A DNA stretch of 64,000 nt, from the NCBI GenBank assembly GCA_026874595.1, contig CM049314.1:64266800-64330799 (forward strand). The letters run 5' to 3'. The notes beneath the pieces are model-generated. The model ran no database searches. It worked only from the letters and a program-made list of their open reading frames with translations, and was not told where the DNA came from. A program made the translations under genes and the position numbers. The DNA is from Sipunculus nudus (lineage: Eukaryota > Annelida > Sipuncula > Golfingiida > Sipunculidae). This document shows, in pieces, positions 12,595 to 24,828 of the stretch. The stretch's first letter is position 1. Every line of letters begins with the position of its first letter.

Positions 12595-12732
12595 CAGATA
12601 GCACCGAGAGCATCCCAGGTCACCGGGCAGCCGCAACTAGTCCGCGTCCCTGCAGCCCAGCGGTCTACGGGTCAAACGAGGTCACGCCCACCTACAGGTT
12701 ATCGATCAAATCAATTTAACACGAATTCTCAG

Positions 12733-13173
12733 TTGCCTAATGAGCGGGCTCCGGTATCCTCATCCATGTTTTGTACTAGATGTGGCTCCAGTCGACACAC
12801 GGAACAAACGTGCCGACATAAAGGAGTAACTGTGTGTTATCTTTGTAACAAGGTTTGGCATCTTCAGTCCATGTGTCGTTCGGCCCTGCGTGGCCAGTAT
12901 TATCAACATTGGGAGTACACGCTTGACTTACAAATGTCAAAATGTCCACCTTTGCGTTCCAATTTTCGGCCACAAACCTCTGCCAGAATTCACCTTCGTT
13001 CAAAACGTAATGATAATACTTCCCCTCCAGCTGATTTTGTTGCACGGTCCCATTGTGATGTTCCTTCTAGGGCCCATATTTCCGAGTCATTGACGCCTGA
13101 TACAAAACCGCCTGTGTCGATTGCCATTCCTAATGTTTTCAGTCAGTCCAGTGCTAAAATTCGCAGAAACTAA
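12733..13173 (+). pseudogene. Ty3/gypsy element 2, nucleocapsid with two CCHC zinc knuckles
   Basis: Two C-x2-C-x4-H-x4-C knuckles are present: one starting C-T-R-C-G (about 12,773-12,814) and one starting C-Y-L-C-N (about 12,836-12,877). Such knuckles bind element RNA. The frame equals that of the preceding gag (frame 1) and of the following protease. TAA at 13,171-13,173 separates it from the protease. Confidence 0.8.
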
Positions 13174-13646
13174 GTAAAATTATCCATTCAAAATCGTATC
13201 TTACAAGCGCTCGTGGATTCCGGCGCTGCCGTATCTTGTATCAGCAACGAAGTGTTTACGTCCACGGGGTTAGATAAGATCTTTCCAATCCAACCAGCAC
13301 CAATTCCTCATGTTTCAGGTATAGGGAAAGGCTTAGTACCCGTTGTCGAAAATGTGTCCCTGCCCGTTTGTGTCGGACACCTTACAGTTCACCATACTTT
13401 CTGTGTTTTACTGCGCTTAAGCACAAATATTATTTTAGGATTGGATTTTCTAACTGCCTAACACGCCATGATAGATTTTCATAGAAAGGTATTGTGCATA
13501 CAAGAGGGTCGTCACGAGGTCGATCTATTTACTATCATTACTGTCCCTACAGCTGAACTCCTGCGGTTAGCCGCAGATATACATTTACCTCCCTTGTCAG
13601 GCTTGTCCGCCGTAACGCTATCAACCACTATTCAGAACCCACTGTA
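13174..13646 (+). pseudogene. Ty3/gypsy element 2, aspartic protease region
   Basis: The active-site motif V-D-S-G-A-A-V-S lies at 13,211-13,234, followed by the flap and the I-I-L-G-L-D-F strand at 13,429-13,449 that is typical of retropepsin C-termini. The protease would cut the Gag-Pol precursor. The frame is the same as gag, with stops at 13,459-13,461 and 13,645-13,647. Between 13,647 and 13,956 the reading frame is hard to follow, so a small deletion or frameshift is likely there. Confidence 0.7.
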
Positions 13647-13956
13647 GATAATATAGTGCCCATGAAATCTTTAACACGCTGCAAACAACTGGTCGCTGCA
13701 TTTAGTGTAAACAAATTGCATGGGATAACCGATCGCTTTGTTTTACCCATTTATCTCTCAAGAAATAACAGAGTTAGATATTCAGTCCGAGGCATCAATA
13801 GCGCAGATTGATAGTGCCCCGCCTACGGCGGATCAGGAATATATCGAAATTGCTAAGGAATTAGGCTTTTCGTTAGATGATTCCCACTTGACTGAAACTG
13901 AATAGAACGATTTCCTGGCATTTCTAGGCAAGCACCGCGACGTATTCGCAACCAAC

Positions 13957-14830
13957 TTGCAAGAACTCCGTTGTACGTCGCTCGTTCAACATGAAATTGA
14001 TACCGGTGATGCGACGCCAATTCGGCAGGCTCCCTATCGTAAAAATCAGACGAAGAAAGCAGATATTGATAAAGAGGTCAAAGAAATGTTGGATGCTGGA
14101 ATAATCGAACCTTGTCAAGGGCTGTGGGCCGTTCCCGTGGTTCTTGTAAAAAAAAACCAGGATATGTCCTATAGATTTGCTGTCAATTACAGGAACTAAA
14201 TAATGTCACCCGTCCAATCAGTCATCCCTTGCCCAAAATAAAGAAAGTTTTCGATTCCATCGGTCAAGCGAACGCCCAGTTCTTTTCGGTCCTGGACATG
14301 GCTTCCGGATTTTGGCAGATTCCCTTAAATGCTCACAAAATGGGTTTTGTAACACACAATGGCGTCTGGAATTTTACAAAGTTACCGTTCGGCTTACGTA
14401 ACAGTCCCGCTATTTTCAGTTCTCTTATGACCTTAAGTTCTTCGCGGACTCAATTTTAAGTACGATATCACATACGTTGATAATATTTTGGTATACAGCT
14501 CTTCGTTTTGCGAGCATTTGCAGCACCTGGACGAAATTTTTTCCAGCCTACAGCGTGCTGGTCTCCAACTCAAGCCCAAAGAGTGCAAGTTTATAAAGTC
14601 GAGGGTAAAATACCTAGGAAATTACATTTCAAAGAATGGTGTTGAAATGGACAACGCCAATACAGAGGCTATGTCGGCTTTTCCACCACCCGACAACGTA
14701 AAACAGCGTCGGGCATTCTTAGGTCTGTGCAATTACTATCGGAAATCCGTCAGGAATTTCTCTCAATTGGCCCAACATTTGACATCTCTCTTGAAACAGA
14801 ATGTCCCAAACAAATTGACCACGGAACTCA
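13957..14830 (+). pseudogene. Ty3/gypsy element 2, reverse transcriptase (frameshifted, catalytic residue changed)
   Basis: RT blocks follow in order. I-I-E-P and W-A-V-P-V-V-L-V-K-K lie at about 14,100-14,150. After a frame change near 14,190 come P-L-P-K-I, L-D-M-A-S-G-F-W-Q-I-P-L (14,292-14,327) and F-G-L-R-N-S-P-A-I-F (14,388-14,417). After another change near 14,460 come the catalytic strand and the thumb (E-C-K-F-I-K-S, K-Y-L-G). The catalytic box reads Y-V-D-N at 14,473-14,484, where the family has Asp in the last position. With at least two frameshifts and this change the copy cannot encode active RT. Confidence 0.85.
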
Positions 14831-15290
14831 AACCGCCTTTGATTGTCTTAAGAAGGCCCTTACGTCAGCACCCATTGTGTTAGCGTATCTCGATTTAGAC
14901 CGTTCCTTTATTCTGTACACTGATTCAGCAGACTGTTCCATCGGATATGTTTTAGGACAGAAAGACGAACACGGCAGAGAGCGTGTAATTGCGTAGGGTG
15001 GTCAATTGCTTAAACCAACGGAAACCCGTTGGCCGATAACACATCGTGAGGCTCTAGCCATTGTTGAGAGCATCAAACAATTTGATGTCTATCTTTCTAA
15101 TGACAAACACTTCTATATTTACACTGACCATAAGGCTTTACAATTTCTTGACTATGTCAAAATTTCATCAGGTCGCTTAGATCGTTGGGAATTGTTGTAA
15201 AAAGAATACAAATACCCAATTGTTCACAGAGATGGGGTAAATCTGGGGAATGCCGATGGATTATCGAGACGTGAGTACTGTATTGAGCCC
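14831..15290 (+). pseudogene. Ty3/gypsy element 2, RNase H and connection
   Basis: Motifs Y-T-D-S-A-D-C-S-I-G-Y-V-L-G at about 14,916-14,957, then T-H-R-E-A-L-A-I-V-E-S, Y-T-D-H-K-A-L and the closing N-A-D-G-L-S-R are all recognisable. TAG at 14,995-14,997 and TAA at 15,198-15,200 break it. RNase H removes the RNA template strand. The frame here is 0, after a shift from frame 1 near 14,820. Confidence 0.8.
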
Positions 15291-16380
15291 GCCGCTCTCC
15301 AACGCAACCAGTGTAAACAAGCTCCTGCCGGGTATTCAGTCGACTGACCTCGATCCACCTATCGAGGGCTCCTTCAGGGAGTATCACCTTACATATACAC
15401 ACGCGACCAAGGGTGTAAACAACCCTATAGACCTAATTAATGAACTGGTACCAAGCATTAGCAAAAACTTGACCAGTATCAATTAGATGAGGAATTCGGG
15501 CTCATCATGCGGTATTTGTGTGACTCCACTGATCTGCGGGCTGATAAAAAACGCGCTAGACGTGTTATTCTAGAAAGCCCAGATTATTTTCTGGATAACA
15601 ACGTTCTTTACCATAAGTTCACACCACGGTGAAGGAAAAACAGTGGACCGCACACTAATCCAGCTGGCCTTACCCCTGGTAATACGGGACGATGTGTTAC
15701 GTTCATATCATGATTCATTAGCAAGTGGGGGACATTGAGGGATTGAGGCCACGCATTTTGCCATCCGTGCAAAATATTTCAGGCACTCTCAATACTCCGA
15801 CATTGTCGCTTATGAAAAATCATGTCTACCATGTCAAACGGCCAAACGTCATTTCATGCCAGGCAAGCCCCACTTAATCCTCTTCCGATGACAGACTTCT
15901 TTTCTCGAGTACACATAGACATATTAGGTATGTTAACACCGTCTCCCGCAGGCTACTAATATATTATACTGCAAGTCGACTCTTTCAGTATATGGCCCGA
16001 AGCTTATCCATTAAAAACAATTGAGGCCACCGAATGAGCGAAAAACATTTTTCAGCATTTCATCACACGTTTCGGACACCCAAAAGTACTTCTTAGTAAT
16101 AGAGGTACGAATTTTATGTTCAAAGTGATCAAACATCTATGCAGTTTGTTCAAAATAACGAAGGTCGCCACATGAAGCTATCACTCGCAAACGAATAGTT
16201 TGGTTGAGAAAATGAATAGCACTGTTTTACACACGTATATCGAAACAGATCAAAGTAACTAGCCTGATATTCTTCCGGGTGTCATGATGGCGTGTCACAT
16301 GACGCCGGCCGCACAGTCGACTCAATTTTCACCATATGAAATTGTGTTCGGCCGACCTACATTCGACTAGTCACAAATCC
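15291..16380 (+). pseudogene. Ty3/gypsy element 2, integrase with altered DDE triad
   Basis: The zinc-binding HHCC region is readable (H near 15,708, H near 15,733, C-L-P-C near 15,825). The core keeps the first Asp (GAC 15,918-15,920, in H-I-D-I-L-G) and the Glu (GAG 16,206-16,208). The middle catalytic residue is Asn (AAT 16,098-16,100, in L-L-S-N-R-G). The spacing from that Asn to the Glu is 35 residues, as in the family. Several in-frame stops lie inside the core, including TAG at 16,261-16,263. It ends near F-G-R-P at about 16,350-16,361. It could not integrate DNA on its own. Confidence 0.8.
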
Positions 16381-17312
16381 TAAAAATTGGTGTTTTTTCA
16401 ATAAAAGTTATACGTAATATTCAATACTGGGCGGATCTAATGCAGCTGAGCACATTTTGGGTCGCCTGTTGCATTTTGTGGAAAAGGGTGATTTCTATTC
16501 AGTAAACACCAAGATGTGTTGACAGGCTGTTTGTAAACTTACTACAGCCCTGCTACAGGCCTTTCAATCACTCTGCCCCCAGCCCTCACCTGGGTCATTC
16601 AGCCAATCGCGAGGTTCAAGTATTTAATTAATGCATGGGCCAAGTCCTCCGTGCAAGATGTGGCAGAAACTGACGGTCGACGTTTGATAGCCCAATCTAA
16701 TTAGCTGAGCATACAACTGATAAGCGTTGGAGAGCAACCCTAACTCTAGCTATTTAGTGTGCAAACAAACCCGTCCTTGTGAATGATCTGTTAGTGTCAT
16801 TGGCCTTTCTGTCTTTTTTTCGGGTATGTTACGTCGAAACACAAATTTTCACTTGACATCATGTTATTTCTGCTAAATCGTAAGCCTATCAACAGATACG
16901 TAAAATTACTTTATAAAAAGCTGCTTCACATCCCAACCATAACGTCTATGATATTCATACTGTCAACACCGCAACAAATGAATATTACGCCAATACCAAA
17001 CGAAACTACTCAATGTTTTGCATTTTACTCCAGCGTGACGAGGTTGGTCCTGAAGGTGCACAATACGCTCTGCCGCCTGTGGTTGTGGCATAAGTTAGAT
17101 CCATGTATCCTGGGCAAGTGAAAGGCGAAATCCGTCCGGTACGTAATAGTATTGAAATATATAATGTTACGCACTATACGGAGCATATAAACGGTTTATA
17201 AAACTAAAGTGTGAAAACAGTGAGGGTCAAGGATGTATTTACTATAAAATTAGAAATTGTATATTCACGTTTATTTTGCATATATCAAAATATAAACCTT
17301 AATTCTGGCCGT

Positions 17313-17391
<79 letters not shown>

Positions 17392-18316
17392 TGTTTGATC
17401 AAAATATACGACATATCTGGTTTATTATGCGTTTTATTTTTCAGGGGGCCTACGCGGTGAACCTCCAGACCTTCTTGGACGCTGCTATTTGTTGATTAAT
17501 TTGTTGCCATTTATAGATTCCATGTAAATAAACCTTATTATAAGATGATAGGGCTCCTTCTGTGACTTGAATGTGTGTGCATGATGTATGAAAGTGACAA
17601 ACCATCGTCTTCCTAGTCTTCCCTCCAATAAACAATAAGTCCAGATTTCACATATGACTTGTATGTGTATGCGAAATTTGTATGATCGTTATAAACTCGT
17701 CTCTATTGTCAACTCCTAAATACCAATAAAGGTTGTAAACCGTGATAAGTAAATCAATCTTCGTTCTCCTTGAATGGCCATAGATCCCGCTCCACTTGTT
17801 CCTGTGTAAACACGCGGATACCTATTAGGCCCAGCGATGCACCTGTTCTGCCGCGAGTTCCGATTGTCGGGTGCTCAGCGCACCTTGGCACTCGGCCAAA
17901 ACTGTAAGCTCCGCCTACTGAAGTCCATGCACGTGGTGTTTGACAAGTCGCTGGTGTGACAAGTCAAACTTTTATCGTTGTAACGTTTTTAAAGCAAATT
18001 ACTCAATTAATCCATGTTATTATAGCATGGTTTGACAGGAACCACCGTCTTGACCAAATTCATATGACTGTCAACATGTAGTTGTGGTTAGTAACGTGTG
18101 TAGGACGAATGATCTCTAAGAATATAGTTTTTGGCCATTTTCTCGAAACATCATTTCACCTGAACATCTTATCTTTAGAGCGTTATTTCTCAGTAATTAC
18201 TTGTCTGAAACATACCATCTTTGATATATGTAATTGTTAATATGTCTTCTAAAAAGCATTTTTTTTTATTTACGCCTATACTAAATTTGAAGGATTTCAT
18301 TAAGGTAAAAGTAAAC
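16381..18316. other. Sequence between integrase and later insertions; unassigned
   Basis: An open frame at 16,861-17,121 follows the integrase core and could be a decayed pol tail, but no domain is visible. A (TA)n tract is listed separately. 17,400-18,300 holds short AATAAA signals (for example near 17,529 and 17,629) and no convincing ORF. A degraded LTR cannot be excluded. Confidence 0.3.
17314..17388. repeat. (TA)n microsatellite, about 37 units
   Basis: Uninterrupted TA for about 75 bp, the longest perfect tract of this kind between pol and env of element 2. Confidence 0.95.
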
Positions 18317-18995
18317 AAGGGACCTATGGGTCACGGCGCTCAGCTGTTATATATGAGATAAAAAAATATGATTTAGAAATGAGGCACATGCTGGTTTTGT
18401 GCGGTAATAAGTATAAGCTGTATTATGAGTTGTTGTTTAGCTTATGTATGATTTTGATAGTACCTTTGGAGACACAGAAGAGAATTGATTTCATTTATTT
18501 TATTAACAAATGGAGTACTATTGTCACACAGATTTTGACTTGGCCATATAACTTATAAGCAGAACATATAATATAAGAGTTTAACTATTTAATAAAAAAA
18601 AAATACAAATATTGTCCCAGATATAATTTTTATTAAAAATAATAAGAGAATCGTATGATTTTTAAAATGAAATATAACTGAAATGATTATTAAAATAATA
18701 TTAAAGAATATATTCATGAATGCATTCATGAATACATTTGGAAAGTATTTGCACTGGTATTCATATACTTTCATTTTTACCTGAATTCCCATTCTTTATG
18801 CAAGGAATTTTATAATGGAGTACATATTCATATTCGTATTTAAATACAATTGCAAAGTATTCCCACCATGTCTGGTATTTATTCAGTTTTCACCAAACAA
18901 TGGTGTTGAGAATCCAGAATGTACAAAATTCACACATTTAAATAATGATCATAAGTACCTGGTTTTATGGCTTTTATTTAAATTAAAAAAAAATA
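18317..18995 (+). repeat. Family E left end plus downstream unit, copy of 54,264-54,945
   Basis: It starts with CAAGGGACCTATGGGTCACG and CTCAGCTG, the family E left terminus. The following roughly 670 bp match 54,264-54,945 nearly base for base, including the CATGAATGCATTCATGAATAC near-palindrome (about 18,715) and the phrase AAATAATGATCATAAGTACC. No family E right end follows at either place, so both copies are truncated in the same way or represent a shorter subfamily. Confidence 0.7.
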
Positions 18996-19677
18996 AATGT
19001 GTTATATTCATTTTGGACTAATTTCACATCAATGTACACACTAGACACAGTAGGAATCTAGATTAATATTATCAACTGCATCTTTGTCTATCATTAATTT
19101 CCTTCATATGATCCCTAATGATTAGTAATGAATAATATGATTTACTTTTTTATTCTTAAAATTGAACTGAAAAATGCCATAGGTGACTGCATGGTGTTAT
19201 TTGGAATACGTGACATTCTATCCATCGATACAAGATTCATATATCATCAGTAACCGCAAGTTAATTCCCTATTATTATAAACTAACAAATTCCTTTTCTA
19301 TTTTTCTTTTATTTGTTATTAAAAACCAATAAAAATTGATTAATTTATTGTTTATTGTTATGTTGTTGGTTAAAACCACTAGATGAGTTGGGTTGGACAC
19401 CTGGATCAACTGTGGCTGGCCATAAGCTGCCTGGCTGCCCCAGTATATGCCTCGCCCCAAGCGTGCATAATTTGCTGAAAGTTCAACAAGGTCAACATAC
19501 AGGTGACTCAAGAGTGGCTGGAGAGAGCCAAGGTCTGACATGGTCTCATAAAAACATTAATAAAAGCTACAATTTTTGGCCAATTTCTTTCAGCTTTCTA
19601 AACTAAAAGCTGAAATCCTTATGTGTGCATGATATGATAATTATACAAACAGAGCTCACATGAAACAAACGTGAAAT

Positions 19678-20525
19678 TGTCAAAGTTGGGCAAAATTTAA
19701 GGTACTAATTTTATATTTTATACTAATAACTTATACAATTTTAAAAATTCTGAACTAATTTTGGGTATTCAATTGAATCTTGATTAAATAATGCTACATC
19801 CCTGTCAAAAAAAAATCTCTAGCTTCAGCAAGCCCCTTGTTAAGGGAGTAAATATATTTCTTGATTTTTTACAAAGTGCATTATGTTTGGGCCCATAACT
19901 TAAAACAATTACGCAATACTGACATCATTTCTGGCATGTGCACAGAGAATGTATAGAAAAACATGTATATTATATATGATTAAAGTCAGATCAGTGGTTT
20001 TGATATTAGGCAGTATTGAAGTGTAACCATGGGTTTTTAATTGAAAAATGAAGTTTTTCTTTAATATCTCAAAGGTATTAAGTCCTAGTGACCAAATTCT
20101 TGGCATGATAGGGGATTTTGGAGACATCTAATTGTATGCCAAACTTTACGAACTGAGAGCTTAAGCTGGGAGCTGAGCTCTTGCATACTGCATAACACTA
20201 GCCTGATGTAAACAATAACGTTACACGGTGCTTAAAAAAAACTTGTATAAAATCTACAGTTTTTGATCAACTGGTTTCAAATTTTTGGTGTTAACAGACA
20301 AAATGCTAACAAAAACATGCTGAGAAAATTAAATCCACAGTACTTACAGGAAAAAAAAGTGCCATGGTCAAAGTTAGGCAAAATTTAAGGTACCAATTTT
20401 TTATTTTTGTTAATATTTCAAAAAATTTAAAAGATTTTGATCAAATTTTGGGTATACAATTTAATTTTGATTAATTAAAGTTATATTACTTTAAAAAAAA
20501 TCCATAGCTTTAACAAGTTCTTAAA
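19678..20525. repeat. Family G repeat, two partial copies
   Basis: GGCAAAATTTAAGGTAC followed by CAATTTT, AATTTTGGGTAT and AATTTTGATTAA occurs at 19,690-19,840 and again at 20,375-20,510. A third copy is at 29,350-29,700. The first copy also shares the later phrase GTGGTTTTGATATTAGGCAGT with the third. It is non-coding with unknown ends. Confidence 0.6.
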
Positions 20526-20932
20526 ATTGCTTCCTGGGAGCTGAGGAAAATATATCACCTGCTCTTGTCCGTGTGTTTCATATCAGGCGTACACAATATG
20601 ACCGTAAGCGTAAAAGAAAGCGTTATTCGTAAACTTGTATAAATACGACATGAGCAACAGTAAGTTGCCGTTCGGCCGAATAAATAAGTGTAACAGAAGC
20701 TACCTAGTCCTTTAAGGTAGAAGGCAGGTGTATCATAACTTGGGTGTGGAGACAAGCCTATACTAGATATGGCTGTTCCACCATACCATGGTGCTCTTGA
20801 TATTTAGCGATTATGCCCGGAAGAGCTAGCGCCTGATAAGCCTAATAAGACGTTCTCTCTCACTCTGCTTGCCGCGGTAGAGCACAAGTGATGTCATTCA
20901 TTCACCATATCATTCATTAATTTAACTTTCAT

Positions 20933-20955
20933 GGGAGGGTAGGGGGCAGGGCGGG
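20933..20955 (+). other. G-quadruplex-type motif
   Basis: G runs of 3, 3, 5, 3 and 3 are separated by 1-2 bases. It sits about 60 bp upstream of a splice-acceptor-like tract (about 20,985-21,010, ending CTTACAG) that precedes the env frame. Confidence 0.6.
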
Positions 20956-21010
20956 ATCGGTCATATCGTCGCATATACCCACACTAACGTATTCGCTTTT
21001 GCCTTACAGG

Positions 21011-22993
21011 GGCCAAGCAGCCGTTGGGTTGGATCGTCACAAGGCTCGCGTTTCTGCTCAAACGTGCAGTGCTAGGAAGCGTACATGCACACACCGGTCC
21101 TGTTGACAAACGCATCAGTTACGGTGTATTATATCGACAAACGGGAATGCCCACCACTAATGCACAAAACAGGAACATACCTTTCAAATCAAACCACCAA
21201 CTGTACTGTCTGGAGGTGCCACGCCCTTGTTCAAATGTATCCCTAAAGATAAGACCGCGCATGATTGCACAGGTATTAAATTGGTTCTTCTTGACGTACA
21301 AAGTAATACGGCATCCATTCTGCATAATCTGATCTTACAGATAACAAAGTTCATTCCTCATTCTACTCGACCGTAGCGAAAACAGCGTTCAATCTTACCT
21401 TTTATCGGTGACTGGTCCAGAACTCTTTTTGGCACTGCCACTGTAAAGGATGTACAAATTCTGCAACGGCACATCCGTGAGCTAACCAATAAACCTGTCC
21501 AAACTACTCATGCAATTCAAACGTAAGCGAAGGACATGACGTCCTACATGACCGCCACTAATCACCAGCTTGAACAAATGTTGAAGGAAATACACCTGAA
21601 TCATAAAGCCATTGTTGACCTTTTACAACAATTCGACGCTCGGTGCGACTCGTTCATGCGAATAGTCGCTCAATTGCAACGTACCAGTCTTTTGTTCATT
21701 CATGACATGCATAAGCTTGATCAGAATGCTGCACAGTTGTACGACGGCATCACAGTGTTGCTTCAGCACAAACTCTCTCCTTTACTTATACCCCGAGATA
21801 TTTTCGGCCACGTTTGAACTAACATTGCTGATTCGGTACGTTACCGCTTTCCGGGATTTTCGGTCACTACCTTATACCCTACGTATTATTATGAGACAAA
21901 TAATATTCAATATACACGTCAAAACCTATCTGTTTTTGTCACCATAAACGTGCCGTTATCGTCGTCCCCCGATTTAAGGAATGTTTACAAGGTCTACACA
22001 TTTCCTGTACCGCTAAACCACACGACCAATCACGCTTCACAGTTGTTTGACATGGCGGATTATTTAGCAGTCGAGACCATACACAAATCGTTCATTGAAC
22101 TCTCTCGAGACGATATGTCCCCGTGCACAGGGTCGTTCATAAACACTTGTTCCCTTATCAACGCTCCCCGACCAAGTTCGAAATTTACCTGTACAAGCTC
22201 TACATATAAAAAAAAATCTGGCGCGACTAAAACAGAATGAAACTTCCGGTTTCTTAAAAATGGTCTCCGTAAACAATTGATTCACTTATCTGATGGAAGA
22301 AAAATTGCGCCAAACATAAAACATATTTCTCTGACTTGCCCTTCTTGTCATTTCTTGAAACACGCTGGTTGTAAATTATGTATCCTTGAAGTTCCATGTA
22401 AATGCACGGTTACGGCAAATGTCTTTCATGTGGCTCCGCGTATTACTGATTGTTCAAATTCAACGCATTCGATACAGTTGTACCATCCAATCAATTTAGC
22501 GTTATTGCAACATTTCTTTAAACCTACGCAGTTGCGGCATATTCTTTCATATACCCTTTTTCCAACAGTTCAAAACTTCGCAGTTCGTCCGTTCCAGTTG
22601 CATTACCATAATTTCACCTTCCTCTTAGCCCAAGATCAAACGGGTCATTTAAGCCTTAAGCGGATGGTCGGCCGTGCTAAGCAACATAGTCCGATATACC
22701 TATCCTTAACTGACCCCATCTACGCTGGAGAGAGGGTGGCCACCTCTACGGGTTACTGGTCCCACGTGTGGCACATCATTCAATACAAAGTCTGGATATC
22801 AACTGGCCTCTTACTCGCTACGGTTACTTATCTCTTAATCAAGGTTCGCAGATTAGCCGTGTTAATTGTTTTACTGCAGTCGGGCCCATCAACTCAGGCC
22901 TCGCCAGTATCATCTGGAGAAACTCATGACCTGGTGTGGGGTGAGATCACTCCGCTGACGACTGGCTCTATATTACCTACCTGTGCCCCTTAG
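21011..22993 (+). pseudogene. env: Ty3/gypsy element 2, envelope-like (F-type fusion glycoprotein) with stops
   Basis: One frame (frame 2) runs from about 21,377 to the stop at 22,991-22,993 and is interrupted at 21,374, 21,524, 21,816 and 22,238. Features in order are: a basic R-K-Q-R furin-type site (21,377-21,388), an immediately following hydrophobic stretch with F-I-G-D and L-F-G-T as in baculovirus F/errantivirus env fusion peptides, a heptad-rich helix (21,560-21,760), a Cys-rich ectodomain (22,330-22,460, including C-P-S-C and C-K-C) and a hydrophobic membrane span near 22,790-22,845 followed by a short basic tail. The part upstream of 21,377 is too decayed to frame. A splice-acceptor-like tract before 21,011 fits expression from a spliced mRNA. 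It is an old, inactive copy. Confidence 0.65.
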
Positions 22994-24235
22994 GTCTCTG
23001 GATACCACACACTGCCCAACATACTGTGTACACTCAAAAAAGACTTCTCAAATGTTTAATGACCAAGATTACTTAATGAATCTACAAAGAGATCCAGGGG
23101 TTAACCTCAAGACAAAGACTTCTGTCCACTGCCAACTGGACCATGAAAGCACCCAGCATTAACTTATCACACTACACTGGACCCTTTACTTTGCTCTAAT
23201 AACCTTAACAAACAAACGCTCCATTCATCAGATGTGTTATAAGCCGTGGGTTGTAATAGAAAAGTAATAGCTATTATTCTATTACTTGAGGGATTATTAC
23301 TATTTCTAGTTCAATTTTCTATCAATAGTAATATAACTCTTTCTAACGTTAAAATGCTGAAAAATTCTACATGTATTAATATTACATATAACTATCGCCT
23401 CATTCCTGGTTGTAATATGCCACTGATGTAACTGCTGTTAATACTCATCAGAAATAAAATATGATGAGTGACACGGTCAGTCTGTCAGGTATGTTGTTTT
23501 AATCTATTTTTACATATACCAGTAGTCATTTATTATCTTCAACATGCTACAGCCACATATAATTCATAAGTGTTTTTTAAATAAATAATAACAAATGGTT
23601 ATCATTACTGTTATTATAATTGTTATCATTATTATTATATGATAACATATGATTAACATGTTTATATGCTTTATACAATGAAAGTGAGATTAGCTTTAAC
23701 AACATAACTTTTATATAAAAACCTTTATATAACATAATTATTATTGTCATGATTGCTATTATTATATGATAACATGGTTAACAAATGTGTATGCTTTATA
23801 TAATGTGAGATTTCCTTTAACTATATAATCTTATATATTACCTATTATATAACGTTTTATAGGTTTTAGTTTCTGATCATTTCCACTAGTATTTTGAATT
23901 TGCAAAATACAACATTATATGTACATTGTATAACTTCTCCTGGATAAGAAATATATTTTTGGGACCTAAGAGACCAGAGGTTTCATCAGTGCAACCGTCT
24001 AGTCTAATATGTTAATGCTTTGATATTTTTGCAAGTGCATAGGCCTATATATATGGCCTGTTTATATGCTCTAGAATTTGAATTCGCTTCAGTATTTCGA
24101 TTTCGCACAACATTGTATAATTTTTTATTAGGTTCTGGTTTTCTTTAATAAAAAAAAATATCACTTTGTGAGTCTATATTTACCTTATAACATGATTAAA
24201 TAAGTTTGGTTACGAAAAAGTACTCATTAAAGTAC
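22994..24235. repeat. Post-env sequence and a two-unit AT-rich tandem repeat (23,565-23,830)
   Basis: Two units of about 130 bp share TATTATTATATGATAACAT, TTATATGCTTTATA and the TTTATATAAC end. No polypurine tract or LTR could be recognised after env, so the 3' limit of element 2 is unknown. The rest shows nothing convincing. Confidence 0.5.
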
Positions 24236-24377
24236 TCATGATTACATTTTGAGTAATCGGTACTCGTACTCGAGTATTTTTATAAAGTGCAAAAGTACTT
24301 ATACTTGTACTCGAGTACGCTTAAAGTATCCAGTACTCGTACTCGAGTACTTTAAAAGTACTCTGACCCAACTCTGG
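24236..24377. mobile_element. Solitary hAT-like terminus with clustered GTACTCGAGTAC palindromes
   Basis: The motif GTACTCGAGTAC or its halves occurs repeatedly, and the stretch ends in GTACTCTGACCCAACTCTGG. The reverse complement begins CAGAGTTGGGTCAGAGTAC, the form of many hAT terminal repeats, with subterminal palindromes that would bind the transposase. No partner terminus was seen in the window. Confidence 0.45.
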
Positions 24378-24828
24378 ATAGAACAAAAATGCGGTTAAGT
24401 CACATTTTTGGTTGAAACATGTTTTCCATCAACAGATTATAATGCTAATTTCTCACCTGACTACAGTTTGAAATTGTCATGTCAAGTTTCTGCAATAATG
24501 AGGTTATGTCAAGCGGGGACTTGACTTAGTTGCTGCTTTCATGTCTAAGGAAAAAAATGGCGGATATGAAAGGACAAGCTGAACATGTGACACCGCCTTA
24601 TCATACGTGGTAAAATTAATTAACTCTTTCTGATTTAATTTTAGTTGAAAATTCAAATAGTTCAGAGTGACCTAATGTCGTCAGTTTAATCTAAGTAAGT
24701 GTTGATTTAGTCATACATGGCGTTGACTTTCAAAAACACGTGTCACAGACTTGACCATTTTGTTTCCCAACAAAAAATATGCATTGATTAACCCTATATA
24801 GGTTCGTAATGCACGTAATAAGAAAATT

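Noticed and set aside
19275-19606. Opposed ORFs around 19,355-19,606
   Set aside because: Short, no domain, no supporting start or splice signals.
11890-23050. A complete LTR retrotransposon with paired LTRs
   Set aside because: I could not match any sequence before gag with any sequence after env and saw no clear polypurine tract; only the coding remnants are claimed.
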